Part shown: one piece after another, positions 36,675 to 50,984 of the stretch | Layout: each line of letters begins with the position of its first letter | How positions within the stretch are numbered: the stretch's first letter is position 1 | NCBI GenBank assembly: GCA_009617715.1 | Contig: VTFK01000346.1 | Coordinates: forward strand, 124,001 to 188,000 | Direction of reading: 5' to 3' | Origin: Plectrocnemia conspersa | Taxonomy: Eukaryota; Arthropoda; Insecta; Trichoptera; Polycentropodidae | DNA length: 64,000 nucleotides | The notes under the pieces: model-generated | Told to the model about the DNA's origin: nothing | Seen by the model: the letters and a program-made list of their open reading frames with translations, nothing else | The model's database searches: none | Position numbers and translations under genes: made by a program

Positions 36675-37180
36675 AGTGTTGCGACCTCTCCCCTTTGGAG
36701 ATGGCCGTCTTTTCTTTTCGAAGGACCACCGTCTCTCGACGGAATTAAACGCCTCTAACCATAGAAATGCTTTATTATCAGAGTTTACATCCTCAGAATC
36801 CTTGCTGACGCACGACCACACGCCGTGACAGCTGAGGCGTCTTCAGGTTATTTATACACAAAAAACCACGCACGGCCATAACACACTTTTATTCGGCCAT
36901 GCATAAATATATGTAAAATTGTCGGAACACTTAGCAAGTTGAAAAATAATTGAGAAGCGAAGGAATATACTGCGCTTCAACGTAACTCTCACAAGACAAG
37001 ATGCAAACAAATACTGACGTCAGAGTGATCACCTTTACCTAGATGTCTTGCTCTGTCACACGCACTTGTGCATCCTGATTGCACACGTACACGCAAATCC
37101 GTGCGAGAGAAAAGAGGATATACTCATTTATCTCCCTCTTGCAGATTTCTCTGACCAAGGCTTGAAAGCTCATAAAACTA
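36675..37180. repeat. LTR-like block between the divergent genes
   Basis: Beginning TGTTGCGACCTCTCCC, this stretch is less AT-rich than its surroundings and has no coding frame. TGTTGCGACC-type starts are frequent in insect LTRs. No matching end or target duplication was found, so a solo LTR is only a possibility. It sits between the cyclotransferase and pseudouridine synthase genes. Confidence 0.3.
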
Positions 37181-37628
37181 ACCGTAAGTAAATTTATTAA
37201 ATATTAGAACAATTATTTATAAGATTACATTTTATATTTATTAATAAATTATTAAGCATTCATGGTCGATAGATATGTTGTAAAGGCCAATTCCGTCATA
37301 AATGTTGTGAAAACGTGGTTTAAGCCGCATGGTGTTTCCACAAAAGCAAATTATATACTTTAAAACACACCAACAGTTATAAATGAAAGATGAGTATTAT
37401 ATATGAAATCATCGATCGTTTATTGCAACTTTTTGCGTATTATCCTGTATATAAGTGTTCATATTATGTTGTTATAAACGTTATACTTCCTCTTTACAAT
37501 TGGTATGTTGGTCATTTTACAATAATTCAAATATATTTATTTTCCTGTATTAGATTATTTATTTTGAATTACATTTACAGTATTTTAAATTTTATAAGAC
37601 GTTTAAAATGATATAAAATCCAAACATT

Positions 37629-40600
37629 ATGGATATTGAAATTTTATTTGAGAATGACGATTTTTTAATCGTAAATAAACCGCCTGACCTATTGATAAAC
37701 TCTGACGATGAAAACGAAGAGGTATTTTTGTATTATGTTATTAATAGCAATGCAAATTTTATCGAAATGGTTATTTTTATAGAATACCCTGGAGCATTTG
37801 CTAATTTCTAAAGCATTTCGAAGCGATTCTTCGCTTTTGAGGCATGGCTATCATTTTGTTCACCGTTTGGACTACTCAACTAGCGGTGTCATATGCTTAG
37901 CTAAAAATAAAAGTGCTGCAGCTGTCGCCGGAAAATTATTTGAATCTAGATCAGTCGATAAATATTATTTGGCGATTGTAAGAGGACATATGGAGAAAGA
38001 ATTAACATCTGTAAATATTGCTATAGGTTTTTTGTTTATTATAAATGTATGTTCATTAATTTGACGGTATTTATATATAAGTAAAATTATTTTTATTGTA
38101 GGTTATGATCGGATGTGTATCGACAGCAATAAAATGATGTGCGTTGCTGGTGAAAACTGTATTAAACCTCGAAATGCTGTAACTAAAATGTTGGTTTTGG
38201 AGAAAGGTTTATATGATAATAAATCGGCAACAAAAATACTATTGAAGCCTATCACTGGTAATTTATCACTAGCTTTGATTTCATTGTAATATTATTTAAA
38301 AATGGTCTGATTTTTAATATTTTTATGACTGACCTGTAACAAAAATAATAACAATTTTGATATTAAAATCGTTACAAGAAATACTAAAATATATATTTTT
38401 TTTTAACTATTAATATCATTTTAGTGATGAGTTATGCAATTTTTATTATTTTTGTATTACTTCAATGGGATTTAACTTAATTAGTTGATTGTGAGAAATG
38501 TATATTAATTTTCTTTTTCTTATTTAAATTTTTTATGTTTCTTTTTGTTAAATGAACAGAATGGTTACTACTGAAACTTCTTTCCTTAGCTACTAACTTT
38601 TCACCACGTCAGTACCTCTACTTTTTTGGCTGATTGAATTATATATAATTTGCTATAAAAACCTTATGTAGTTCAATACTCTGAAATATAAATTCTAAAG
38701 AATTTTCATTAATCATCAAACTCAAAAACGGGATCGAGAACCGATATGCGTTACAAAGTAACCCCAAATTCTAATTGAGTATTAATGAACTCAAAGTTAT
38801 TATAATAGTGAAATTAATTTAGATTTTCATTTTAAGCGTGTTTAAAATGCATTTTATTGTCATTGAATTTATCTACAAATAGCTTTTCCCGACCATACTC
38901 AGAAGAAGCAGCAGTAGCAAACATGCGCTGTCTTGTGCAATGTCAGCGAGTGCTTGATACTTTACAACAAAATAATACAATTATTTTTAGTGTTTTATAT
39001 TTGAATAAAGTTACAAATTAAAATTAAATATGAAAGATAAACACCAAAACGTTATTTATAATCTCAAAACTTCGATATCATTATCATTTCTTAACATATT
39101 TTAAATTTTTTTTCGCATTCCATTCATTGGGATATCTTTATAGATTACAGTAAATATCGGATAAGCATTGTTAATATTTAACAAATGGTTGAAACAATAA
39201 AATTTTGGGGTACAAATGTACCTTGCTTAGTCTTGCGAAAGTTATAATTAGCCACATAAATTCTGTCCGTTTAATTTTCTCATCCATATTCAGACGCTCG
39301 CCGTTATTTTCAATACAAAGTAAAATCTCTTTGTAACAAATACCGAAGTAACGAATCTTAAATTTGTCCCTGAAAAAATAGACAAAAAACGATCTGTCAA
39401 TCTTGTAAGAGATTATTTTGATGATGTAGTAATATGCTAATTAAAAATAAAATAAAAATATATCATCTTCATTACATTCAATATAACGAATTTTTTTCTT
39501 CGGTCTCGTGAGCTTCGCCATACTGAGATTTCATTATATTAACATATTTTTCAGTGCAATAGTTTATATATGAATTTTGACATCAACTTTCCTGATTATG
39601 AACGATGGTAATGTGTTTAAAATGGCTATTAACGTCAGAGTTACAAATGACACATAAGCGAGTCATCAGCTCTTAACGATAGTTTTAAAACTGACGCTTT
39701 CCAGGTCAGTATCGATATTCCTCAATTCTAAAACTCAGATCGACATTGTGTACACCGATTTGCAAAAGTATTCGATAAGGTTTGTCATTGAATTCTTATT
39801 CAGAAACTAGACTGGTTTTTCGCAAGTCTCAGTTTTTCGCAAGATATATCCACAACTGCTGTCAGTGAGTTACAATATTTATTCTGACGAGTATCTGAAT
39901 GCTTTTTTGTTGGGTGCCATAGAGTATAACTCCTTGCCTTTGAGACGTAGCATCTGCTATGCAGCATTTTGTGAAGTTGCTTGGGAGCGGTGTTGATAAT
40001 TTGTCATTGTTCTGCAAGATTGAGCATTGTGATCGTAGTCACGATTGAGTTCATTATTCAAACCTGTACAGTCTAGGATCACGAGTCGAATGAATGTTAA
40101 GTCGCTCTGATCTTTAGTTCCTCGTCTATTAGCTGAGCCAAATTGTAGTCTTAAAATCAGTCCAGTAGTCGCTGATTACAAAGCTGTAGTTGTGCGAGTT
40201 CGAGGCGATGTGACCAAGCGTTTTATTTTTTATAATGGTTCTCCAAAGAAACCTGCACAGATTAAAGAAAAAATAATTTGAGTGCCAATCACGTTAGTGT
40301 TTAGCTTCACTTTCAATCAAACCATTTTTGAAAGTTTTAAGTTTCAAGGAGGCCGTTCCATAATCACAAAAGACGGTTCAAACGATGCTTATTCAACGTA
40401 AGGCCAATTATGTTTTTTATAGATGTCTCGAAGCTAATGAAGAAAAGAGTTTCAAAAGTATTTTTGATAAAAATGGCTTTCGAAGGTCTGCGTCGCTATT
40501 TTGCAATTCTCGGTGTTCTAAAATACTGATTTCTTATGTTTTGTTAAGCCATACCATTGACTTTTTGCAGATTTCTAATGATAATTGTTCAAATCTTCAC

Positions 40601-41854
40601 AGTTCAAAGTTGTAGAATGGATATTGAATATTTTATTTAGTGGTTTTTAACGGGCACAAGCCCTACGATTTCAATCTACTAAGCATGATGTGATTCGAAA
40701 ACATCAGGAATTATATAAGATTGTTATATAAGTTTTTGTGGTTTTTAAGGTGCAGGTTAAATTAGTTAAAAATTGAAATGTGTAATACTTTTACTAAATT
40801 ATATATTCACTATCGTTTTCTAGTTATTCTTCACATGTTAGTCAATTTTTTTATATCTGATTAAAAAATAATGTATTTTTATAAGCAATACATTCTTTAT
40901 TGTCGTTTTTTATATCCATTTTGTAAAATATTTTTTCCCACCTAAAAACTGTTGTAGGGATCTAAATAGATGATAGTCGTTTGGGGCAATGTTTAAAGAA
41001 TATGGTGGGCGAGAAAAGAGTTCCCAAAAAATACATTGCCTTTTTTTTCTATCGTCTTCTTGGATACACGAGGGCGAGCGCCGTTTTGGTGTAAAATTAG
41101 CCTAAAAGAATAGTGAAATTATCATTAATTTATAAAAAGATATATTTTGAAAATATAAGGAAAAACGCAAAGACTAATGGGATAACCTGATATGTCTTGT
41201 TTTGCGGTGTTACAACTGGAAAAAGTCACAGATATGAAATTTAATTAGCCTAGTTATTAACAGTGTCCTTATTAATGCCTTCATTAACTTTCCTTAATTT
41301 ATATAACACTAGTGGGCATTCAAAGAGCACACAGAATAAAAGACAATTTTCTAATGATTATGATTTTACAGGAAGAAGACATCAACTGAGGCTGCATTGC
41401 CATCATATAGGCCACACCGTAGTCGGCGATTATACGTATAGTAACCGGCAAGATGTGGATCCAGCCAGAATGTATCTTCATTCATACAGGTGTTCATCTT
41501 ACCGACGTCATTAAACTTATATTAGTTTTTATTATTTATACAGTTGAATAAATATGCTGAAACGCAAATTATGTGTTTTCCGAGTAAATATTTTCAGCTT
41601 CTATTGATCATTTTGAGTAAAGTATACGATATTCACTTTAGAATAATAGTTATAATAATAACAATATTTAATTTGTCCGCAGATTGATTTTACCTACGCC
41701 GAAATTATGCATCAATGTGTGTGCCGAAGATCCATTTTTGTCATCTGACGAAATGTTCCAAAATTGGAAATCAGAGTGCGTACTGAATAATATGTGTGAT
41801 AACAGTGCCTTCGAAAAGTTAGATAACTATAATTATTGTGATGATGTGCGTTGA
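37629..41854 (+). CDS. RPUSD1: RNA pseudouridine synthase, RPUSD1-like, 5 exons
   Basis: The enzyme isomerises uridine to pseudouridine in RNA (RluA/RsuA superfamily). Exons: 37629-37721, 37783-38026, 38102-38257, 41372-41489, 41683-41854; phases agree and give 260 aa. The N-terminus reads FENDDFLIVNKPPDLLINSD, the family's motif I region. Residues 58-66 HRLDYSTSG carry the catalytic aspartate D61. ITGRRHQLRLHCHHIGHTVV (about residues 163-182) is the RNA/uridine-binding R-x-HQIR-type motif, followed by GDYTY. The tail LPTPKLCINVCAEDPF resembles RPUSD1. The family is usually somewhat longer. The donor of exon 2 is GTTTTT (weak), chosen because only it keeps the frame. Intron 3 is 3.1 kb and repeat-like. 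Confidence 0.88.
38258..41371. other. Intron 3 of the pseudouridine synthase gene
   Basis: AT-rich at both ends. The block 39600-40620 is less AT-rich and contains short protein-like pieces (for example QIDIVYTDLQK near 39740 and a 76-codon frame at 40385-40615) that hint at an old retroelement, but no reverse-transcriptase motif is complete enough to call. No other exon is evident. Confidence 0.35.
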
Positions 41855-44800
41855 AGCTGAGTGATAAATGTAAGTGTAAAATGTGAATAATAACGTATTT
41901 AAATAATCTACATTGAATTCCGTTACATTTTTATTTTATCAACTGATAAAATATCTTCATGTAAATAAAACGACTGGAATAAACTATTTTTTTATGCCGT
42001 ACTTGGAGTTAATAATTTTTATTACGGAAAAATACTATCACTTTTTAATATAATTTTGTTAATTCACAGAACGGTCTATTGACTTAAAAGGAATTTCCGT
42101 TTATGTACTAGTTATTTTATGACTAACTGATAACAAATCATAAAATGTATGATTCTCATTTTTTTACGTAAATGATTAATATATTTCCTCATCGTACTGA
42201 TTAGTTGAAATCACTTTCGTGACGAAACAAGAATTTTGATTATCAATGAGATATTTTTAAACTATATTTTTAATATTTTTAAAAGATATTTGGAAATAAT
42301 TTTCTTATTGTTAGTTTTTTTATAATTAGTATTAGTAGTATTAACTGCTCTTTTAATTACATGGATGGAAGATCTAGAAATAGTTTCAGGTCTTTCTAAT
42401 ATTCAATTTTATTCATCAAATCTTACGATCTTAAAAAATTGCTAATCTTTTCCAAAATGTTTGGGAAAATAAAAGTTTTCTTTTAAATTTTCACCTTAAC
42501 GAATAATAAAATTGTATTTTCATGGAAAAGCTGTATGAAGTAACATATAAACAAGAAATAAGGGTTATTATCGTATACAAACATATTTTCTTACAACGTT
42601 TTAATTCCGAGCTGTCTTAAAAAATCATTTCGATCCATAACACAAATGAATAAGACTTTTCTGATGAATCCCATTTATTTTGGTTGTTGCATACTACTAT
42701 TACCATTGGAATTTTATGTATGGACGCAGACATTTTTAACACAGATTTGAAACTATTAGATAAAAAGACCAAGTATAAAGTCTAGTATTCAATGCTAACA
42801 AATTATCCATTTTAATTATATTAATGCTTATCTACACTATTTTTCTTAAGAGTCAGTGCATGAAGATTTCATGTGATTGCTAAGAATATGGCTGAATTAA
42901 AACAAATTTTTTAAATTATATATAAAAGTAATAATTTAAAAAATAAATAAAATTAAAAAAAACACAAAGCAAGGTAAGCATTATATTAAATAAAGTATAT
43001 ATATAATTATATCAATAGTAAATGGGGCGATAAGATAGTAATCCCAAAAACTATACCTCATGAACAACACATCAATATCGTTCTGTGTACTTATACATAC
43101 CGGTAAATCCCTCAGATTGAACAGCGTGTAATGATTACGTATTGAACCATGTTATTGTGAACTGACTTGAAAATAAATATACTAGTTTGTTCACTTTCAA
43201 GAGTCAGCTACAAAAGGACAGAATTATTTTTACTTTTGATTGTCATATGTTGTTAAATTTCCGCCTTGTGATTGGTTGTTCGATAGAAAAGATGAATCGA
43301 TGCAGATATTAAAAAACTTAGCTGCGTAAACGGAATATATTTTTAGAAAATATGTGACTATGTTATATATAAGCATTCGTTTTAAAAAATATTCATTCAA
43401 GAGTGTATTCTATTTTGTAGCATTTCTTTCACCACTTTAGTGTTACATTACATAAGATAAACATATTTTACAAAATCTATTCTGAATAATTTAACTAGAA
43501 AGCTAGAGATGTGCTTTTATTTTGGAAGTTGTCTTGAAAGATGGTAGAAATTCTAGAGAAAGCCAGAAATGTGCTAATTAAACTGTAGAAAACATTTTCA
43601 AAATACAGCATTTCTGAATTACTTGTTTATGTATTTTGTGCTATTATAATCCTCTGGTATCTAATTAAAAAATGTCAAACTTATAAGTTTATTTATAAAT
43701 TTGGCCAGTTTTCATACTATCACTTCCCAAACTGTGTGATCTAATTTTTTTTTGTTAAAAAAATATGTTGGCAGTAACGGGTTAAAAACTCCCATAAAAA
43801 TTATCAAGTAGAAATAAGTATAAAAATTATTACCTTTTAATGAGTTTAAATTATGTTGTAATATAATACATAAGAAATTGATGTAAAAGTAACATATATT
43901 GCATCATTCACAATAAACATATTATTTTAGTGCATAATGCTTATGAAGCATAGATCTTAAAAATCTCAAGATAAGGCTATAACATTCCTAATATATTTTG
44001 TGCTGATTCAAAGACCTTTTAAAAATATAGATTACATATATGGAAATTCCACAAATTATAATATGTGCAACTCAAAATATAATTCAAAACATTGGATTTG
44101 TCAAGAAATTTATATGATTTGCGATTAAAATTATAAATAAAAATGACCCCTATAAATTATCACCAATTTTCGCTTTATCCATTTTAAATAATAATAATTT
44201 AGTGGCTTAATGTCAAAAACAAAAACTTAATATTTTGATGTTTTAATTATTTACGGGGCCAATTAGTTGTCTGGTTTTTAAAAATATTAAGTGGTTAGTA
44301 CCTTTAAAAACAACGATGATTATTTGATAATTGAACATGGTCAGTAATTTTGTCATAAAGCTCCGATTGTGGCCATATTGTATAACCAGACAGTGAAAAT
44401 ACCTAAACTAAAACTCATTTAAATTATTATTATATACATTTTATTTTTTTGAATACTTATCGAGATATTTCCATTGTAACTATATCAGAACAAAACCTTT
44501 TAAATTGGCCCAATCTGTGAAGAAGTCTATATTAGATGTTATTTTTAACACTTTCTATTGTTCTGCCCAATTCAATAATCAGAATACATGTTTATTTCAG
44601 ATATTATTTTGCTATAATATTTACCGGACAAGGTTTTCTTTATTAAAATGTTGGCGATATGTCAAATAAGTGGTGGTATGGATTACATGTAGTTGGTCGA
44701 AAGGCGTAGGATGACTGGTCATCTCAAGTGGCAAGGGTGACTTGAGTTAATCTCTGAGGTGGTCCGTCTCTGGTCAAACTCTTGTCTGTGGTTGGCGATT

Positions 44801-46000
44801 AAGTTTATTCATCTAAAAATCCAAAGATGGCGATGCATTAGCATCCATATTTTTTAAAGGGATGGATCAGATTGAAATTTCACTAATTAAAATACTGAAT
44901 AAAATATTTTCTTATTGGAATCATTCACATGTGCATATGTGAAGTTTCTAAACTAAAAATAAACGGCTCGGTAAAAGCTTTCTTATTAGAATCATATTAG
45001 AGCTTATGTATGTAAATTTACTTCTCGACAATAATTATTTAGTCAATGATCTTCGTATCATTGGACATGTTTCTGTTTTTTTACTGAGAAATTTACTGTT
45101 GGTGGACCGTGGGCTGTTTCAGTATGGTATCTGTTAGGACGTGACTAAGGCTTGGATCGTGGTTGTTTTTTCTCTTAATAATATATCGTTATTACGAATG
45201 TCTCCTTGCATATCTGTTGGCCTATAGCTGCTTCCCAAACCGCTCTCAAACAGGAACATCTGTAAGGGTTAGAAATTATGCACAATTTTAAATATTCATT
45301 TTAAGTATAAGATACTATTAACACCAAGTAAATATTGATTTATTTACTGTAAATCTTCTGTTGCAACATGACAGGCGTTAGCCCAATACGTTACAAGGTA
45401 AACGCAATCAATAACTACTAAGTGGAACACCAGACTGAAATGAAAGTCTGTAAATCAGGGAGATACTTTAATAATTATATACAGTTTACAATTGATACAT
45501 GTCACTATGCAACACCTAGCTTGGTATTGTAAGCTTAGAAATATATAGGAAAACCTAATGCGTGATGGTCGGCTGGAAATATGTGTATAATTATCACTAG
45601 TTCCGATCTCACAGACACGTTAGAAACGTTCAGACTTCAGCATTACATCATACAAAGTCTAAATAATACTTTGAATAAAACATGTCCGTCTTCTTTTGTA
45701 AAAACGCTTCATAATTGTTCATTGTGCAATTTTGAGCAGAGTATAGATGAGAGGCAAACAGTAATGGAATCTTATAAGAATGTACATAAATTATGATTGA
45801 AAATTTGTTTTCTCTTATTGCCATATTGTGTTTTTATATTAGGCCACAAAAGTAATGTTCCATATTTAGCAAATAATGTTTTTAAATTTAATTCCAGTAT
45901 GTATATGTGTTCGCACTAAACAGCTACAATTTTGTCCATACACGATGGTCGTTATTTATTCAGTTTGTATGAATTGGTTTATTTTATTGTACAAATCAGG
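41855..46000. other. Intergenic DNA after the pseudouridine synthase gene
   Basis: AATAAA at 41964-41969 is a good candidate polyadenylation signal for the upstream gene. A GGCAGTAACGGGTTAA motif near 43772 is the inverse of TTAACCCGTTACTGCC, a common piggyBac-like end, but its partner was not found. A less AT-rich block at 44650-45230 (TGTTGGCGATATGTC onward) may be a repeat. No gene recognised. Confidence 0.35.
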
Positions 46001-46440
46001 CGTAGGGCGTTGTCCCCGCTCGTAAAATGTTGGGAGCGTCTGGTGCGTAGCTTGGCGTGCGCGGCGGTGGGGGTAGGCAGCTGACGCTTTGTTTACAACG
46101 GTCGCGTACGTGACGACGACCATTCGCAGTTTGACGCAACTGACGACGCTTCGCTCGGTGCCGTTTGGAGCATCCTTTCATACTTCCTTATCGATACGAG
46201 GGGCTCGCCTTTCATCGAAGACGTCCGTGCATGTGCCCGAAGCGAGAGTCCCAATGGTATCGCCGTCACAAAGGAACAAAGTCATCGACCATCGACATTC
46301 ACACCCCGACCTCCATCTCGAATCGTCGGAGATGTTCTGATTCGATCCTGCATGAGGTGAATATAATTTGACGTTTTCATCGTCGGCCATTGTTCTCCGC
46401 CGCTCCAAGCTTCCCGATAGGGATGTGACATATTATGTCA
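46001..46440 (-). other. CG-rich island with a coding-like start on the - strand
   Basis: The DNA turns CG-rich for about 430 bp. On the - strand an ATG at 46390 opens MADDENVKLYSPHAGSNQNI and continues for about 70 codons. The start looks like a genuine N-terminus, but no domain is seen, and no convincing splice donor or downstream exon was found. It may be a first exon plus promoter of a gene not otherwise in view, or chance. Confidence 0.25.
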
Positions 46441-49400
46441 TGTCATATATAGGGATGTGATACAATTTCAATTATAAATACATTATTCATAAGGGTGTAC
46501 ATTGTACAGTAGACATTAACATACATATACTTAATCCGAGTTGCCGCCCACGGAGGCTGATGCAACATCTGTGCAGGGCTCGCCAACTAGCCTTGTTTCG
46601 CAATATGTTGTTTATTTATAAAATAGATTAAATACAAACGCCATTTTGTATTGAAACGAGAGCCACATAAAAACTGCCAGTTTGCCCTTGAAACTGCTTG
46701 TTTTTTTTACTCTCTCCTAAACGGCGACTTCTTTGTGCGCGTCGATGGTACATATTCACATATTCAAAATTGTGCATATCCTGATTTAAATTTATAAAAA
46801 AAGATTCATATCGCTGATAAAAATATGTACTCCTTTTGTATGAATCTTCACTCTTTTATCTCAATATACTGGTATTGTTTTCTCTTTTTGATTACGATCA
46901 GATCGCACCGGACATCTATTCGTTCAGATAAATTTGAATCTTGGCCGTTGAACCCGCGACCTCACAGTGTTTCGCGTTTTGCTTTATTCGCAATCCCGTT
47001 TGCCTTCGCGGGCCGCCAGAGGGCCCGGCCCGTCTAGAGAAGCGTAGGCGAAAAATATTATTTCAGGGTTATAATAGTTTAACCCCTTACTACATGAAAA
47101 AAATATATGTTATAAAACATGTTAGGAAATATCGAGGAAAAATAATCAAAATTTTAAACAAATATTTTATGGTACCACTTTTTACTTCTAATATACTCGT
47201 CTTCGCTTGTATCGGGTATTTTGAAAAAACATCGGTGTGCATAAATATTATTTGAATTCATTTCACTTGAAAAATACTACATGTGGTACAAAATATAGCC
47301 ATACATATTTATAGTACTTAATGCATGGAGTGCCAGATATGGCACTATAAAGAAACCTAATTTACGATATTAAAACGATTGTAAAATTAGTCAGTATATT
47401 ATTAAATTCACTTATCAATATTGTATGTTTTTTGATCTATATTTTTTAAACGTATGTTGTACATAATCAACGATAAATTCCTGTTCAAACACGTAGCAAT
47501 TTAACACTTCCAACTAACGAAGTTCAAATGACTACCAACGGTTAATGAAGTTTCTGGTTTCGATATCTGATGTCAATGTGGACGCAATTATGTTATAAAA
47601 TATGCCACTGAATGCAGCAAGACAAAAAATATTTAAAGAAATATGTTTTTAAAATTAACTTGTAAGACCATATATGGCGCCGTATGCTACGGGAGTTAAA
47701 AATGGTCATTTCGGAAGCTTTTGTTCATATATGGATGCTGCGGAAGCTAAAAAAAAGTCACCTCCTATATTTTTATTCAAGGAGGATGTCTGGTCACCTT
47801 ACATTATTACAGCCCTTACGGTCCACGTTATTTTAAGCTCTAAATATCTCATAAACAATTTATTTTACGCCATATTCTTTTTAAATGCAATATACGAAAT
47901 TGTAGATAGCGTTTCTGTTTAAATATTCTCACAAAAAATCTTTACGACGAAATAGTTATGCTAAATAATTCAAGCCGCATTGGAAATTTTATTATCAGCG
48001 TAGCTTTTTGTTTCATTGTAAATACTATATAAATCTAATAAGAAATAAACAGTAGTTTATAAAAAAAAACAATTTAAGTAAATCAATTGAACGTACTTAT
48101 ATATTGCTTGTAATAACACACTAAAATCAAACAATTTTTCTAGATAAAACAAATACATTTCTGTTTATCACTAAAACAGTCTAAATAAACGAAATACCAG
48201 TATAATAAAAAGTATACACATTTGCCCCAATGCCCTTAACAAAAGGATTGTCAAATGTTTCATAATTTCTTAGATTTATAGAAATATATTGGTAAAGGTT
48301 TCCCTGTGTAATTGCTTTTCTTGTCGTATTCCCCTGCGTATATCCCTAAATTTAGCGATTTTCACATTTCCATTATTACAATATTAGTTTATATATTATG
48401 CGTATGTTTGCAATCGTACTTAGCCTTAAAAACACTCATCTTTGTTTATTTTCGATCAGCGAGTTCGTCCACTATTTCACTTTCATTTTCCGTAGATAAC
48501 CTTGAAAGATAATCAAGATTCAGGTCATATATTGCACTTTTAAGTATCGATATATCTATGCAAGTTAAACGGATTCTTTTGTCTCCATATGGTAGCTATA
48601 GCACGAAGCATATGCCCAGCCGGGTGGTTTATTTGGGGGGAAATCAATTTGGGCATAAACTGGTTAGGGTATTTTTATATTTTCAAAGCATCTGGTGGAT
48701 TAACATTTTTTTTTTGTATAATTTTACACTCCCCCTTTGTTAAATTGATTTATTTTCATTGCCGCTTTCTCGAATGAGCGTATGTAAAATATTCGCAATG
48801 TTGGTCATCTGAAAGAAGACGAGCCGAGCGGCACACGACATGCGTCGTTCGGCAATGACCCCGTTCGACCGCGGGACGAATACGAGGGGAAAGTGTTGTT
48901 TGCGCAAAGTGCGTAAATATGGTTGCGTAGAAATTTCTCAAATTTTCTCATGTGATAAATTTCTCCTTTTGTTCGATCGCCCCCCCCCCTTCCCCGCGAT
49001 TGATAATAAATTGATTGCACATTTTTGAATGTCAACACAACGTTTGTTTATCGGTTTTTTATTTATCATTTACGCAATGCGCAGTCTACTTTATCGCTTT
49101 GTTCGATTCTTTTGCGCAGTTAGCAGCGCCCGTCGAAAAAGATTCGATTCGAACGGCGATCGAATTAAAAAATCGGTTCCTGGCGCGTTCTTCAAAAAAA
49201 ATATTACGAAAATATGCGACGACCCCGAGTCGAATCATTTCGTCGTGCGCTATCGCTCATTTTGAGGTCAGATCCTAAAAAAGTTGTTTACGATTATGCG
49301 AGCGGTCGCCATTGAGCGCACCGGTGGCAATCTTTCGCGGATACTATTGTTGTCGCTTTGCATTAGTAATTTCGGCATCCGATAGACTTAAGGAGGATAA

Positions 49401-50950
49401 TAGCTAGAACAGGATTAGGTACGGTTTATTGGCGTATCGGTCGAAAGTCACGTACAGTTGCATTCGTTATGTGCACTGCGCGAAATTGCATCGAGGCCAT
49501 CATGTATTTCGATACTACCCGACGCTTGCGAAACTCTCGTCCTGTGACATACCGGTCGAAAAGATTCCGGAGCGAATATCCGTCTCGACGATCTGCGACC
49601 GACCGATGTTTTATGTATTTTCACTTTCTGATCGCAAGAGGAGTACTCGAATCCCGTGAGCGAATATTTTTAATCTCTCCGTTGTTGCAAACGACCATGC
49701 GACAGTTCCGCCCTTTGCCCTCGATACTTTGATATATTTAGGTTCGCCTATTACTTCGATTCGACCGCGAGGTCTAAACTCCAAAAATACTCACTTTGCC
49801 ATGTCATTCGTGTCAGTATCAGACCTCTGTCCGAAGGAGTGCAAGGGCGTCTTTCTGGTATATGGTGTTAACTTCATTTCACCCTTTATAATACATGGAT
49901 TTAATTAACAAGTATAATGCACAGTTGCATTTAACTCGATTGAATAATTTAAGGTTAGAACGCGTACATTTGAAAGTAATGTAAATGTGCAATTAACTTC
50001 TGTACAATTCAAATAAAAACATTCAAAAGGCTGTCGTGTCCGTTGCACTTATTAGTCATTATGTATTAATCTTTTTAGTTGTGAGTGTGGTTGTCCAGAC
50101 AGATATCCGGATTTTTTTTTGGAAAGTCACAACTTTTCATTTTATGGTCTAGTAACTCCAGATTTGAACCATGTAACTAAGCACCTGCTTAAATACGGTC
50201 CTAAAAATGAGTGCCAACAAATGCATTTTTGTATATGGAATAATATGTATACTAATGAAAATATAAATGCACTGGTAATAAACATTCACTGTATCACATA
50301 TACAAATTTGATAAATAGTTTTGTTTTAAATCAAAAAATGAATGTTTATTTAACATTTCGACCACACCGGTCTCCCCAATGTTTTTGATTACTTATGCTA
50401 TTGATGTATATATTTGTCAATTTGCGAATTTCTACATTTCTCAATATGACATTGATTAAAATTAGCATCGCGATGGGGTACTGTCGGATCATAATGGTTT
50501 TTAATTTAATACATATGTTTGCAGCCGTGTCTTTTGTAATAATCTTTTCTTATCAATGTTATCTTGCGTTCGAGAGTTCAACGAACTAGTTGTCGAAATG
50601 CAAATCGTCCAAAATACGCTTTTCTGATATGGCAATCTTAGTAAAAAAAAAATGCATTTGCACTTTCACAACTAAGTAACATTAGTTTTTTTACAGCGTT
50701 ACGTTAGCTTTATGTAAAATACTGTCGTAACTATGTAACTATTATATTGAAGATTTTTTGTTTTGCACTCTTTTTCTCAGACACTATCCAAGATTTCTTT
50801 TCTGTTTGTGTGCTCGCGATTTTTTCTAGAATGAATTGCTCTATATTTTTACGCTGTTCTCTCAGCAGAATTGTTTTTTATAGTGCATCGTTGGGATGCT
50901 AGGTAATTAAATATATGTTGATATACATATTTTCAATACAACTCCAGTTT
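46441..50950. other. Intergenic region with shifting composition
   Basis: A short direct repeat ATAGGGATGTGA occurs twice at 46419-46460. From about 48780 to 49800 the DNA is rich in CG and TCGA words, unlike the flanks, yet carries only overlapping short frames with no domain. No RNA gene or complete transposon was recognised. It could be upstream regulatory or first-intron DNA of cyclin G or an unannotated non-coding transcript. Confidence 0.3.
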
Positions 50951-50984
50951 CCAAACTTTTTTTTAAAAAAAAATCCCTACAAAT

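Noticed and set aside
39600..40620. Possible non-LTR reverse transcriptase remnant
   Set aside because: QIDIVYTDLQK is suggestive, but the catalytic box and other motifs could not be found in order, so it is noted only as possible debris.
47674..47922. 82-codon + strand frame beginning MAPYATGVKNGHFG
   Set aside because: No domain recognised, no splice context, and the surrounding DNA is AT-rich intergenic; likely chance or unrecognised repeat.
50119..50589. Two adjacent + strand frames of 89 and 64 codons
   Set aside because: Hydrophobic A/T-rich content without homology landmarks; no start or splice context supports a gene.
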